A stretch of 64,000 nt of DNA from Sitta carolinensis (GCA_032173965.1 JAVUNC010000006.1:38411870-38475869), one strand, 5' to 3'; positions 25,174 through 38,261 are shown, counted from the first letter of the stretch. The notes: generated from the sequence alone by a model not told the origin. Program-made: numbers and translations.

Positions 25174-28100
25174 TAGTTTCAGAGGCTGTGATTTTTTGTC
25201 ATATAAAACAGATACCTTAATAAAGTTCAACTATATCTGAAAGACTCATAATTAAAAAATGAATTCTAACAGAACAACTGTAAATTAAACAGGTTAATAT
25301 GTAACTTCAAAATAAAATATCTTCTCTGACTTCAAATTTTACAAATAGAGCATAATGGAAACTCTAGAATATACATGTTATTCAAAAAGCAGGCTAACTA
25401 CTGAAAGGTCTCCTTTGAGTGTGAGCAATTTTTACAATCTTTAAAATATAATCAGATCTTGATAAACCATAGCCATTACTATTACATTTGGATTAGGTTT
25501 TAGTTTAGTGATGCACATTAGAAAACAATGATCATCAGGTGGCTTTTGCAACCTGTTATCACCAATAGAACACCCAGGGAAGTGTGAGAAGTCCAGCATC
25601 CAGTAAACAGCATCCAAAAGAGTCTGTGAATGGAATATCTAAAAAAGTTTCAGGAAAAGAGGTATCCCCAGGATTTTTTCTTAACCCAAGAAAAATCTCT
25701 GACAGTTTTATTATTACTATTATCATTAAATATAATTGCATTGCACCTGAAAAAGCACAAATGCTAAACATATATAAAATAAATTACATTAAAATTAGTG
25801 TTTTTGCTTTCTCTTATAATTTATGGTCTAAGTAGTAGGGTTTTCAAAGTTTATTTTATTATCACTATAATATGTTTTCATAGCTCTGATTTAAAAATCT
25901 GTTTATCCCACATTTCTATTACAATTTTACCCATGCTGCCTTGTTTCTCTTGACAATTGAAAATGGCTTAATGAAAGGTTTTGAAGAAAAGAAGATGGAA
26001 AAAGTCTTGGATTATGACAGCACAAGCATGTGGTAGTTTTCAGACAGTGATAAAAGATCCTGAACTCATGAAAAGTTTGCATGCATTTTGCTAAGAGATC
26101 CTAAATGGTCTTGGCATTTTAGTGTCATTTCAAGATACACCTCTAACTTCAGATTTCATTTTTTTCCACAAATAATCCTGATGTAAGCTCATTTCTATTT
26201 CTTTGAACCATAAAACAGAGATAAAGTCTTACAGACATTCAAGAAGTCAATAACACTTTAGAAGTTCCTCTTCAACTTTCCTATTGCATGTCACAGCATG
26301 AGTCTCAGACCACACTCTTTATTTGAACAGTTAGGTAGAGTCAGTTATATATATGATGAACATACCCAGAAGAGCACAGCAGCATGCCTTTGCTCCTCAT
26401 GAATGAGTGGCAAATCCCCCTAATCCATCCTGACCACAAAAGAACAAGAGAAATTGAAGCTGAACTACTTCTGTATTTATTGCTAATGAACAGCTTCAGC
26501 AATAAAATTGGCCAAACTACACAGGAAGCATTCAATGGAACTTTTAGCAATAATACCAAGCACAAATACTAGATTTTATTTAATATCTGAAATAATCTGA
26601 AGCTAGCACCATGCCATACAGAGTAGTTTGAAAAAATATGGGAAAGAAGCTGAAAATTTTTCTTTATTTTCTTTTCTAAAGCTGAATGGAAAGAGAAAAC
26701 AATTATTTACTTTTGTGGGGGTTTTTTTAATGACTTCTTATGTCTCAGGTTCAATTTGTTTTACTCTATTCAGCAAATTATTTTATAATTAAAGAAACCC
26801 CCATCATTAAAATGTTCAGTTAAGGGTAGAGAAAGGTAGATGTGTGAGACCAGGATATAGAGAAAAAATATGCGCCTTCATCATTAATGCTGAAAAGAGT
26901 CATTGTGCAAGTACTTATCTTAATGCAGAACTAAAATTTCTTTCATTGGTACTTGTGTCCATTTCCCCTCTTCCTTCCACTGACTACTACAAAGAGTCTG
27001 ACTTTCATTTTCTCTATAACATCCCATTAGGCATCCAAGAGCAGAATGATCCCATCTTAGACTTTTTCTACAGTCTTAACAAATTCATTTATCTGCACCT
27101 CTCTTCATATGCAAGAATACTGTTTTCAAGGTAATTGATAGCATTTTACATGTTAAGATGTAACACCTGAAGAATATACATTGCCTTGCTCAGACATGTC
27201 AAGTCACATGTACTTAATTTGAGTCACAGAGTTCCAACCAAATAGGCTTAGAATTGTTCACATTTACAGACTTCTGGAGTTCTTTGTTTTGTTTTTAAGA
27301 AAGGAAGAAAGCCTGGATTTATACTAAAAAAATGCCAGGATTTGATCTCGTTTTCATTCCAGCACAAAGCAAACTAAATATTTGGATATACCACAAAAGA
27401 GAAAAACCCAAATGGGTGACAGTCTAATGGCTCAAGCCATATCTATCCCACTCCAATGAATCTGAATTTTACAACAGGATTCAAAACAAAAACTACTTAA
27501 AATGCTGGCATTGAGTACTAGAGCATTGTTTCTGGTTGTTTCAGAGCCACCCTGCAATACACCCAGTGGTTCAACATGATTCTGAATATGGCTAACTCCA
27601 GCATTAGATTAAGGCCCTTGGTCATTCACATTAGGTCTGTTTTGGCCCCTGGCACTCCTTCTTGTTTACTTACATCTTCAAGGTTCCATGAAACGTCAAC
27701 ATATCGCCAGCTCATTCAAAATTTGCAAATGGCACAAGTTCCCTTCCAATATGATTTAATGCATAATACATTGCAAAAATCTGGTCAAGTAAACTGACCA
27801 GCCCCTACCTCTAGTAAACCTTTTGGCTATTTGCCTGTAGAAAACAAAGCAAACAGCCTCTTCTCTTCCCAAAGAATTACATAAAGTAACAAACTCCAAG
27901 TGTTTCCAGTCCTAGTGTTCTCATTTTCTCAAGTAATTCAACTATCCTAAAACCCCCTTCACACGAAAGTCCATTTTTATTCTTTCAAAGCCATGTTGCA
28001 CTAACATCAAATGCTTATTCTTTTGAACTGCTAAAGCAAGCATCAGTTATATGAGCTTGAGGATCTGTTTAGTTCTCACTTAACTTTCTTCATGAGGATA

Positions 28101-28510
28101 AAACCAACAACCTATCACTCCCTTTTATTCTTTGCCTTTCAAAAATAGCAATATTTCACCATAAACTCAGCTGTATTCAGGACTGGGCATATGAACCAGT
28201 AGATTACCACTGATGCAAAATGTTTCTTTGCATTTTTAATAAATCCTAGTTTTGAATCACATAAGGCTTTCGAATTTTGTTTTGCTTCCTCCCTCCCCAA
28301 TTACTTTTGGCATCAAGATTTAATTCTCTGTGCCTCCCATTCAGCAATTCTACAAAACACTGAAGAAGTACTGTAGGCAGCTTAATCTGCTGAGAATTGA
28401 AGACGCAGAAAGTACACAGAATACGACACAGGTATTTTAGAGTAGCAGTTGTCTTCAAACACATATCCAGTTAAGAGAAGCCCAGGTCTGGGAGAGACAT
28501 GGGCCAGTCT

Positions 28511-28518
28511 GTACTCAC
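28511..28518 (-). promoter_or_regulatory. NRXN3: 5' splice site of the NRXN3 exon
   Basis: Read on the minus strand this is GTGAGTAC directly after the ATA codon. It is a near-consensus U1 donor. The next exon should begin with the Glu codon of the family motif H-I-E-Q-G-K; I did not find that exon in the 28 kb that follow. Confidence 0.92.
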
Positions 28519-28700
28519 TATGTGCAGCTGCAGAAAATCACCCAGCCCAGGGGCACTGTCAATCCGGACAAGAATGCCATCCTTCACAGTTGTGCTGAAG
28601 CCCACAGCAAGACGGTCTGTCCTTGTGCTCGGTCTGTCATTAGCTGGCCAGGTGTACAGGATGAGACCTCCACTCTTCCCAAATATATATGTGGCACCAG
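28519..28700 (-). CDS. NRXN3: Neurexin-3 internal coding exon (start of last LNS domain)
   Basis: This exon encodes 60 complete residues, from [11 protein letters not shown] to [10 protein letters not shown], plus two bases (CT) of a split first codon. The protein is a presynaptic adhesion receptor; this segment opens the sixth LNS (laminin-neurexin-SHBG) domain of alpha-neurexin, the only LNS domain of beta-neurexin, which binds neuroligins and other postsynaptic partners. The stretch [18 protein letters not shown] and the [13 protein letters not shown] segment fit NRXN3 better than NRXN1 or NRXN2. By alignment with NRXN1-beta, exon residues S24 and R26 match neuroligin-contact residues S107 and R109, and L52 and D54 match L135 and the calcium ligand D137; all are intact. 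On the minus strand the acceptor is a pyrimidine-rich run ending TTGTCTTGTAG before 28700. The donor GTGAGTAC (plus 28511-28518) follows codon ATA. The entry phase (one base from the previous exon) suits joining to either the alpha or the beta upstream exon. No stop or frameshift is present. The splice-site-4 insert belongs to a later exon, not seen here. Confidence 0.96.
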
Positions 28701-28727
28701 CTACAAGACAAAAAGCCAAAGAAAAAT
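28701..28727 (-). promoter_or_regulatory. NRXN3: 3' splice site and polypyrimidine tract of the NRXN3 exon
   Basis: On the minus strand a T-rich run (TTTTTCTTTGGCTTTTTGTC) leads into TTGTAG immediately before the exon. The intron AG is at plus 28701-28702. The exon starts with CT, which completes a codon begun in the upstream exon. This fits Pro after the alpha EGF-like exon or Ala after the beta-specific exon. Confidence 0.9.
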
Positions 28728-31700
28728 GTATTAGTTACTTATTTGCCAAGTCTGGTGGCAGTACCATAACTTTTGAGAGAAACAACTTCATCAAGTGCAT
28801 GCTTTCATTTGTTACAGGGGTGAAATCAATGTGTCCTGCTGGCCAGGCCTGATGAAGTAGATTATTAGTTCCTCAATAAAGACAAACAGCATTTAAGACA
28901 AGTGAAGAGTTTATCAAAAATTATCAAGATGGCTTATCAAGAATGAATGATTTCATTAGTGCTAATACCCCAGACAAGGCTGGATAGGACACTGCTGTTC
29001 AGGGGAAAAACCACAAGCCACTCCCATTTCAAAAACATGGGATGCAATCTTAAAAGGGGATTCAAAGGCAAGACTTAGCATTTCTCCTTGAGGTTGGACT
29101 TGCCTTCTGCTAAAGGCTATTCACAAATAGTAGGAGACTATACTTTTCTCAACAATTGATGAGATTTTTTGATATCTAGTTCACATATTTCCAGCACCAT
29201 TTGTCTTGTCACCACTGAGCATGGGAATTTGTTCCTTGCCCTTATTTTTAAGGACAACACCAAACCTCTCCCATGCTGAACACTGTCCTCCCACATTCAT
29301 GAGGGCCATCTGAGCTGAGAAAGGCAGAAATCAGAGTGAGGAATTATTGTTTCAGATGAGGGAGCTGAGAACCAAAAGTGTTTGGAGTGCACATTCTGAC
29401 TTGTACTCAACAGCCTGAGTTGGGAGCAAGATTTTATAACTCAGCAGTTATAAAATCAGCCCCTGAGCTTCTTGAAAATATATCTAAAATTCCTGTTCTG
29501 TCCAAATCTATATGCAGGCCTGAAAAAACACTCCGCCATATTTCAGGCACTTACTGCACCTCATTTTTCTGAGCACTGCTACAATGGTTACAGAATAATA
29601 AGCAAAAAGAAACAGCTTCTGTTACTGCAACAAGGACAAAACATATGTAGAAAGCACAGGCAATTAATGGGTACATTTTCTAATCTGAGTGAAACTACAA
29701 CTGAGAATTCTTTTTTTTTTTTTTGTACCATACCAATCAGCAACATGTATCACACAACCCTGTACAGAGTAAAAGTAGATAGATACAGAAGCAGGTAGGA
29801 TCATACAGCAGTAATTTCTACACTTGCCCACAAAGCTGCAGCTTCACTAAAGCTCTCTATGACCTGAATTCCAGATAAATGCTACACATTAGTTGAAATA
29901 ATTGATACACTTCTCCCTTGCTAAAGAGGCTTCCTCTACACATCTCAGAACACATTACCAAAACAGACATCAAAAACTCAGCCACAGAGGAATGAAATCA
30001 TTTGTGAACAGCTGACTCAATGACAGAGTGCAAATGAATTATGTTTCCTTCTTCCCTTCCAGACCTGTGCACATTCAACAGAACATGCCTTCAGTAAATT
30101 CAGACAAATGTGTCCAAAACCAGGGTTACATAGGAAATTTCAGTCATAATTCTGAATTACCAGAGCATATTCTGGCACTCCAGAACTGTGCACATACACT
30201 ATTTCGGTTTGAAAATGAATAATTTTACAGACTCAGTCCTCTCATTCAGCTTTAAACTCCAGACATAGGGTGTATGACTATTTTAAGATGTCAAAAGAGT
30301 TTTTACTTGTTTTTTTAAACACATCCCAAACTCTAGTTGCTTATGGTTAGACAGCCAGAAATGACCAGGTAGTGAATTATCTGTCCTCCCCAAAGCTTGG
30401 GTATAACAACAGCCTCCCCTAAAACTACACTACAAATATACTCCTTCAGTTTATCAGTTTGTTCTATAATTTCCATGTGTATTTGCACTACAGACTAAAA
30501 CCAGGCACAGCAAAGTGGTAAGCAAAACTAGATTCACTCTTTGATGGCTTTACAAATTAACACCTACTTCCCAAAATTGCTCTCACCTGAATTTCAAATT
30601 CTCCTCCTTTTCTTTGTACTGGTTATCAGCCTTTCAGCAGCAAAGACAAGCTTTGCTAGAAGTGATTTTTTCACTCTTTGTGAAGACAGATTACTTTTTT
30701 GCCTCTCTAGGAGCCATTTGGCTGCAGGTAGACCATATCAGTCCTTCAATGAGAGCCAATTAGAACCAGTTATGTCCTCACAAGTCTTTCATGAGACTTA
30801 ACCACTTACACAAATCTTATTTTCTCCTCACAGAACACAGATTTTGCTCTAAGCCTAACCTGACAATATTTAGTACTTTGGTACCAAAGTTCCTAAGGTA
30901 AGGATCAGAAACAGTAAGAAATAACACAGTATAAATCTGCCTCTGTTGGGTCTTACTCCGCTTTTCTCTGAGATGGTTCTACATTATGCTTCATAAAGAC
31001 ATGCAGTACTCTGGTTCAGCTGGGGATGTCAACTCAGTTCTGGAGTTCACCTGGTCCACAGGCTGCCCAACTTTACCTTAAACATGTCAGGGGTTTACAG
31101 TGATGGATTTTGCAGCCATATACTCTGGCAAGGCACTAAGTTCTTGAAAGAAAGATAATTCAGATGCAACAACCAGAGCAGCACTAACCCAAACAGACCT
31201 ATAAGGAGAAGTCTGATGGGCATTAGCAGTTTCCTTATTTACCAGGTCAGAAAATATCTGCATAATGAGAGATGGGCCACTTGCTTTATCTGTGTGTAAC
31301 TGAATGTACAAATATTTGTTGCATACATCGATGCCCCTTTCCTTCACCAACTTTTTGAGGACAAATAGGATATCCACTGATGGTTTTGGAAAGAGATGCA
31401 TATTAACATTGTGCCATTATAATTTTTTTTCCTCAAATTATGAATAAAATAGTCATTCCAGTCTGAAAACAAAGGTTCATCAAGTAAAAGCAAAAGTATA
31501 ACGAGTTAGTACCACGCTGCAATCACAAAGAGAAAAGATGAATAAAACCCAACCATGCAACACAAACACACTTGACTTAAATACCTCTATTTGATTGCAG
31601 CAACCATGAGTTTGTAGAGTTTGGAAGTTCAAGAAAATTGAAAAAGACAAATTATAACCTTGGACTTCATGAAAGGAGATTTCTGCTTCATCAGAACTTG

Positions 31701-31926
31701 ACAAGGCCTGGACAACTCTATTGGATTGGACTTGCTTTAACCTGGTGTGAGTAAGCTGACTAGAACAGTTAACCTCCAGCAGTGCCTCCTGATCTTAAAT
31801 CAACAATTATCCTTTCTTTGTGGTATTGCAGAGAATTGTAGAATAATTAACCAAAGCATTCTGATTAAAAAAAAAATAGATGGTGAAATGCACATATGCT
31901 CATCTTGAGATCTTCTTGTACCTAAG
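28728..31926. other. Intron without recognised features
   Basis: AT-rich, with a T run at about 29710-29724 and a 16-base perfect palindrome ACTTTGGTACCAAAGT at 30875-30890. No exon or named transposon seen. Confidence 0.55.
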
Positions 31927-32015
31927 CTCTGTTACAGTCCACTTTATTAGAGAAGAACACATTTTCTTACAAATTATGTGGTCTTCTCTAATAAAATTAG
32001 AGGACTGTTACAGAG
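31927..32015. repeat. Imperfect long inverted repeat
   Basis: The left arm (31927-31961) and right arm (31977-32015) are complementary over about 35 bases with few mismatches and a short gap. They are separated by a 15-base loop. The best core is TTTATTAGAGAAGAACACA against TGTGGTCTTCTCTAATAAA (one mismatch). Directly after the right arm, TCCTCTTTATTAT repeats part of the left arm again in direct orientation. A transcript of either strand could fold into a stable hairpin. It may be a degraded palindromic DNA transposon or a template-switch mutation. Confidence 0.85.
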
Positions 32016-35000
32016 TCCTCTTTATTATTTCTATTCAAGACAGACAGGAGACTACACTTCTAATGAGCAGGCTCTTTAGTTTTTCCTCACTGTTAAAGGT
32101 TTAATTACATAACTCCTTTAATAAATACAACACCAACTGAGCCCTAACAAACAAAAAGTCTGAAGGACTGATTAATTTCACTGTATTACAATGTATTGTT
32201 GTTACAGTATTTTACCACTTCAACTACACAACACTAAATTTAACCTATACCATGCAAAAAAAAAAAAGGAGAATAAAATCAAGGATACAGGCACACGAAG
32301 TTACTTCCCTAGCCAGTTTTGTGAGCAATCTCACATAGTGCCCTGGGCCAGATTTACTGCGCCAACATATAAAAACAAATGGAAGTAGAACATTTTAAGC
32401 TACTCTACATGTTTCATGCAGAATTTGGTGAGCCCTGTGAGCTCAGAGAACTCAAGTATATAGCGAGGAAACACTCCCTACAGGAAACATTAACACCAGA
32501 AGCTCTAATAATCTAACTGGCCCTGCACAATCACAACATCCACATACCAGGAGGGGATGAAGTCTCTGTACACATGAGAAAGGTGTTAGGGAAGACAGTT
32601 TGGATTAGCCCTGCATCAAGCAAAGGCAAACCTATTTGTGAGAATCATTTTGCTCAGAAACTTGGATGTACTTGGTGGGTAATGCAGAGGGAGACGGAAA
32701 CACAATGTGTACCTCAAAGGAATTTGATATTTGGGTGAGAAGGGTCTTTGATGCTGAATTTTCTAAAATTGGTGGCAAAAATGATGTTGCCACTGTATGC
32801 TGTAAGTACCATGTACAATGAGGATGGACTGCTCCAGTTGCACCAGTCATGAGCTTGTGATGCAGCTGGCAACCAGCCAACAGCACACCAGCCCTCCTGC
32901 CCTGGAAGACATCTAGGATGGACAGAACCCACATGGAACAAATGAATAAAACAGACACCTTGGAGGGACAGCCAGTGACTATGGAAATGACATCTGTGCT
33001 TGTGTTTGTATATGTATATAGCTAGAATGTGTACGATTTGAGCATGACATAAGTAGCGTAGAATACCATATACTAAATTGGGGAATACAATTTCTAAACC
33101 ATATAGATATTATTTTACTTCTCAACATTTTTGTAAAAGGAGTGGGATTTTTCAAAATTATATTCTGCTTAGTCCAGTAGCTCAGATGAGTCTCCTAGGG
33201 TATTTCACATGCTGGTGTAAAGGTCCTAACAAGTTTATTAATAATCATAACCTTCTGCTCTTTAACAAGAAGCTATCAGTTCAATAACAGCAATATTCAT
33301 GATGATGGCATTTTGCTCTTCTTTCTTGGCAGGAAACTGAAATTTTGGTAATTTTCAAGAAGCAATGTTGTCAAAGGATGACATCAGTAACACATTGTGC
33401 ATGACCACAGGTTACATGAGCAAACCAAGAGCCATTTCACATCAGGAAGGAAACTTTGGTAACTCCTGTAATTAGCAGCCCTTTGATGATTATCAGGCCT
33501 CTGAAAGCATAACTAAATAATGGAGACCTGATAGTTTATACAGACGTTCAAAAAATCCTCCATAATCTCCATAAGAAAAGGCAGAACTTTTTCCAAATTT
33601 ATATTAAAAAAAGTAATGGTGATCCTTATCTTACTGTACCTGGACTAGGCAGTTCATTTACTATTTCCACCACCAGAAAAGGCACGAAAAAAGAATGCAG
33701 AATAGAATACAGGCATGAAAGCAAGTGAGAAGAGATCAGGCATTCGTCTGTAGAAGCTAAGTAAAGAGACAAAATTTGCTGCTACAGGAAGCATCATAAT
33801 TTGGTCATGCAATAAAAAAGCAGTTCCAAAAAACATGGTATATAGAGAGCTATTCCATCCTTGCAAATGGAGATGAACAAAGCAACAAGGAAGAGCTGCC
33901 AAGATCAATTTCTGTTCTAATAGAAAATTTTAATAACACAGATTGAAAGTTTTGCCAGAAACCTGATCAGACTGATTTGATCACTGCCCTCAAAATTAAG
34001 GTTTAGTTTGCAGCTTAATGTAGACTCTATATTTGATCACTCTGTTTCCAGTCAGAGAAACAACAGTAGGGTAGCTCCTCAGGTCTTTACTTAGCCAGAT
34101 AGTTCAGCATCTTATTTGTTTATTCTTGCTACACTTGAAAAAAAGCAATCCATGCTTTGACCACCAGCTCTAAGGGGGAGCAAACAACACACACTGCACA
34201 AACCAGAAAAGAGAACCACAACTTTCAAATGGCATCTGTCTATTTATTACTCCCCAAAAGTTTATGACATCACAATGCAAACAACGAAACATTAGTCAAA
34301 ACCTGCACAATGCCAAAAAGATGCACATTGCCAGAGTGAAAAATGAAGCTTCTGACAGTTGTTTTTAATACTCAATGTATTCTGGCCACATCAAACAGAC
34401 TACACACATACTGCACAACTCTAGATTTCCATTAAATAAATTTCTTAGGAGAAAAAGAGTGAAAGAACGACAAAAGAATATTCAGAGGACAGACAAAGAA
34501 AAGAAACGGCATCCATATGCTTTAACGACTATAATGATGCAAATAGGTGAAGTTTTCACCTAGCTTTGCAACATAGTCCCAAAGAGTATGGATGATTTAG
34601 CTGACTCTTCATTACTTGAAATTCCTTCAACTGGGTCAATTCTAGGTGTGCTAAAACATCTATATTGCCTAGAGATGACCTAACAGGTGTTTTCAATTGC
34701 CAATTTCTGCAAAGTTACTCCTGTGGGTCTTGTCCACTAAATGCACTGCATTCAGCATAATACAGCCTCTTTGCCTCACAGTTCTATTTGATGCATGAGA
34801 GCATTTTCAGCTACCATTATGAAACAAATTACAAACAGAGAATACAAAAAAAAGAACATGAAATAATTGTCCCATTCCTTCTGCCCTTTCATAATTACCA
34901 AGGCATCAGTCATGCAACAGCTATTCTTCCTTCTCCAGTTATAAACTGTCATCTTGTTGCCCTCAATCCTAAACTTCAATTACTTTGTTATCCTAATCCC

Positions 35001-35623
35001 TCTTTTACTCCTCATCTTCCTATCCCACTACACATCACACCAAATAAAAAAAAAGTAATTAGACAAAAGAATTAATTAAATCTCAGGAACAAAAACCAAG
35101 TTAGACATTGACACATCCTCTGCCTTCAAGCATATACACCAATGTTCTTACATTATATGAAAGATCTGCAATATCTGGGTATCCCAGGGACATCGTGTGA
35201 GCTCCCGTCAGTCAATCACACACATCAAGAAATGTAAGTCTCATCAAAACAGAGTATCATCAATCAGGATGAAAAGTCTTACTCCACCTAAAGATCCTTT
35301 TTGGCACTAGTACATCTCTGTGATTCAGTTGCTGTGTTTTCCACACCCTGACTTTAAAACGTCTATTGATACAAACACCTGCTTGATCAAAAAAAAGAGG
35401 AGATAAGGGTTAAAAAGGTTACAAAGGATCTAATCACCATCATCATCCATGTTATTTGACCATTCCATCACAGGATCCTTCCAGGGAGAAAGACAGACAG
35501 ACCTTATACTTTCTCTAATATGACTGCTGAAACATCCTTTTATTTATCAAGAGCTTTAAATTCTTAAGAACAAAGAAAACTTAAATCCCTGGAAAATGCA
35601 AAGCTTCCAGTGTAATCCTCAAT

Positions 35624-35624
<1 letters not shown>
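32016..35624. other. Intron without recognised features
   Basis: AT-rich. Overlapping minus frames at 32632-32958 and a plus frame at 34788-35075 show no family resemblance. An A run of 11 lies near 32257. Confidence 0.55.

Positions 35625-35662
<38 letters not shown>
35625..35662 (+). repeat. Poly-A tract (38)
   Basis: Thirty-eight uninterrupted A residues followed by GAAAAGC, the longest homopolymer in the window. No processed pseudogene or SINE body is recognisable just upstream, although a very short 5'-truncated insertion cannot be excluded. Confidence 0.95.
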
Positions 35663-35664
<2 letters not shown>

Positions 35665-36784
35665 AAAGCAAGCTTCTCTGCTTAGAGTTCTCATGAACCA
35701 GCTCTTCTTCCTTTCAGGATTCTCACTCTTCCCTTGACAACCCCTCTGAGGCTGAAATTGAACACCATATTAATCTCAAAAAGCAAGCATTGTTTGACAT
35801 GAAACTGAAATTCCTTTCTCACTTCAAAATATAAAGTAGTTTCTTCTATACAAAAAGGAGAAGCTATAAAAGCTGCAAGACTAACACAAAACAGAACCAG
35901 CAATTCAGATCACGCCTGCTTTCTGTGTTTGTCTTTTTTAATGACAGCAAATTAATACAAGTCACTTTCTTCCCAGTATGTGTGCATCAGCCAACAATTG
36001 GATCAGACAGTATGTTACTTCTTATTAGTTACACTGAATTAAAAAAATTGGAAGAGAAAAAGAAGGAGAGCAAGGGAGTGTTCCTAGAACTACTACAAGG
36101 TCCAAGATAATTAATGCTTGAAATATGGATTTCGCTAAATCTGGGATACCAGGAAGATTGAGTTTTTTTCTAAATATGAATTTGCCATGGGGCATGTTGG
36201 GGATGTTTATCATCTCAGAAGGAATAAAGGGATTAGCTCCTTACTAAAACAGATGCAAGATGACCATAGGCACACCAGCTTAAACATGAAAGACTGCAAC
36301 ACTGAAAATATTCCAGTAATACCTTAATGTCCATTATAACAACATGATTGGTCAGACAAGAATTACCGTCATGTCTTCAGCATTGATTCTGTGTCTACCC
36401 AGGGAAAACTAAGAGTAGAACAAGCTTATTTCCTTTAAGTATACACTCAGACCATGAGTCTTTTCATCAATTAACTCAGCCTCATGTGGTTTGTTTATAC
36501 AGTAATCCCAAAGAGATCTATTTTTCAAGTACTTATCCAGTCTCTCTTTGAATACATTGAAAAGTTTTGCATTCACCATAATGTCTTACAAACCCTTCAC
36601 AAAGACTCACAAAATGTGCCATTGATGTAGCAAGTTAAACATTAGCCAGCTGTGGGCCCTATCAGCACAGGCAGCCTACAGCATCTTGCACTCCATTAAC
36701 AGGACCTTAGACTGTTAGTAGATGAAGCGATTATTCCCCTTTACTCAGTGGTTGTTAAACTGCATCTAGAATAATGCAGCTGAT

Positions 36785-37242
36785 TTTGTATTGACAAACA
36801 GGAGCACCTTCAGCGGAGTGCCACAAAGACAGTTGGGTGGATAAAGTGCCTGCCTTGTGAGGAAATGCCAGCAGACTGGGGCTCTGTCAGCTTGGAGATG
36901 ACACAGTTTCAAGGGGACCCAAGGGCAGTCTGACAGCATCTGCAAGGAGGTTATGGAAAAGCCAAAGGCAGGCTCTCCACAGAGGTGCACAGCTGAAGAA
37001 CAGGATGCAACTGCCATACTTCAAAGTGAGAGAATCTGACTCTACAGCAAGGAAAGAGCTTTCTCCTCACAAGGACAGACAGGTGAACAGGTTGCCCAAG
37101 GAGATTTTAGAGTCTCTGTGTGTGGAGGTTTTCAAGAAATGACTACATAAACCCCCAAGCAACCTGATCTGACCTCAGAGCTGACCTTGCTCCAAGCAAG
37201 GGTTTGGACTAAGTATTTCCTGGTGTCACTTTCAGTCTGAGT
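36785..37242 (+). mobile_element. CR1 LINE fragment, 3' part
   Basis: The order of blocks is that of avian CR1. First comes a degraded stretch with GTGAGGAAATGCCAGCAGACTGGGGCT and CTTGGAGATGA. Next is AACAGGTTGCCCAAGGAGATTTTAGAGTCTC. Then TGGAGGTTTTCAAG, CAACCTGATCTGACC, GCAAGGGTTTGGACTAAGT and a TCACTTTCAGTCTGAG tail follow. It is in plus orientation, antisense to NRXN3, 5'-truncated and without coding capacity. Confidence 0.85.
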
Positions 37243-38261
37243 GAAAAAGGATCATTTTTTGTGTGTGAAGAATCATCTTTTTCATACTTGCTCTTGCTAG
37301 TTTACATGCTCCCTAGTTCTTGTTCTGTAAGGCACAGTAATCTGTCCCTATATCTATCCTCTCAGTGTCAACTTTGCCTTGCATACTTATATCATATATA
37401 CCACCACCCTCAATCCTTAAGTAATTTCTTTCAGTAAAGAGATCAATTGTATCATCAAATTCAGCCCCTACAGCTTTACACAGCTAGATGACAGTTATCA
37501 GAAAAAGTCAACAAGGACAATTCCTACAGCTCTTTTTAGTTTTCCTTATTTTTTCCTGCATATTACAGAGTATGAAAAGCATTTTGAAAAAGAAAAAAAA
37601 AAACAAACCCAAACTCCCCACAGTATTGATAACAAAATAGAAAACAAAAGACTTAAAACTACTATGCACCAGAAGAAGAGACAAAAGAAACTATAAACAC
37701 AACTGAAATATGAAATTTTCTGGGTAAAAGTGCCTGGAAAATTGTGACCCTTGCAGAACATCAGGATATATTTACTAGGGTCAAGTTATCCACCACCTAC
37801 AAAGAGACTCCATTACTTCATTACATGCAACTGTGACTAAATTCAGTAAAGGTAGATGGAACCATTTCATAGTTGCATTCTGCTGCCAAAGAGGAGGTAG
37901 CAGCAGGATGCAATTTCTTATTTCTTGGTATTTCCTGATACAAGAGCCCACAGAGAGGATGTCCTTCGAGAAGCCCAGAAGGCAGCATGCCAGAGGAGCT
38001 GAATACAGAAACTGCTATTAGCAAGGAGAAGCACAGCAGGATTCATAGCTCACTTGGGGCTTAGAGGAAGAACAGGAATGTTAGTTGAGTACGGTTTTAC
38101 AGAATCTGAATGGTAACAAAATGGCCTAGATAGCCCTCAGGATGGATGAAGGCCAAAATGCTATTACTGATCTCAGCCCAGTCAACGCTTCTCTAGAGAA
38201 TCTCTTTCTAGTATTTATCCTTACCATTACTTTATTTATTCCATTAAGACAAATTAACCCT
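37243..38261. other. Intron without recognised features
   Basis: A degenerate A-rich tract lies near 37590-37610. The small frames on both strands near 37820-38024 overlap each other and match nothing I know. Confidence 0.55.

Larger units (their letters stand above)
1..28510 (-). other. NRXN3: NRXN3 intron downstream of the exon (open at the window edge)
   Basis: This is 28.5 kb of AT-rich sequence without a recognisable exon. I looked on the minus strand for the expected next coding segment (E-Q-G-K-I-G... and the conserved F-T-R-N-G-G-N-A-T motif) and did not see it. Open frames here are short, lack splice context and match no family I know. It contains LTR, CR1 and MIR relics, annotated separately. 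Very long introns are typical of neurexin genes. That this is intron rather than intergenic DNA is inferred from the donor site at its right end. Confidence 0.85.
22926..28510. other. Intron with simple tracts, no recognised gene
   Basis: Contains poly-A at 24362-24380 (19) and a purine tract at 25144-25173. Open frames at 23579-24068 (plus) and 24569-25039 (minus, 156 residues) have no recognisable domain. The cysteine cluster in the latter does not match a finger motif that I know. Confidence 0.55.

Noticed and set aside
28471..28518. Minus-strand frame continuing past the NRXN3 exon (V-S-T-D-W-P...)
   Set aside because: These codons lie beyond a consensus GTGAGT donor and do not match neurexin. 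They are intron.
28703..28719. In-frame ATG just upstream of the NRXN3 exon
   Set aside because: It lies in the polypyrimidine/acceptor region of the intron and is not a translation start.
28499..28852. 117-residue plus-strand frame over the NRXN3 exon
   Set aside because: It is the antisense shadow of the conserved exon.
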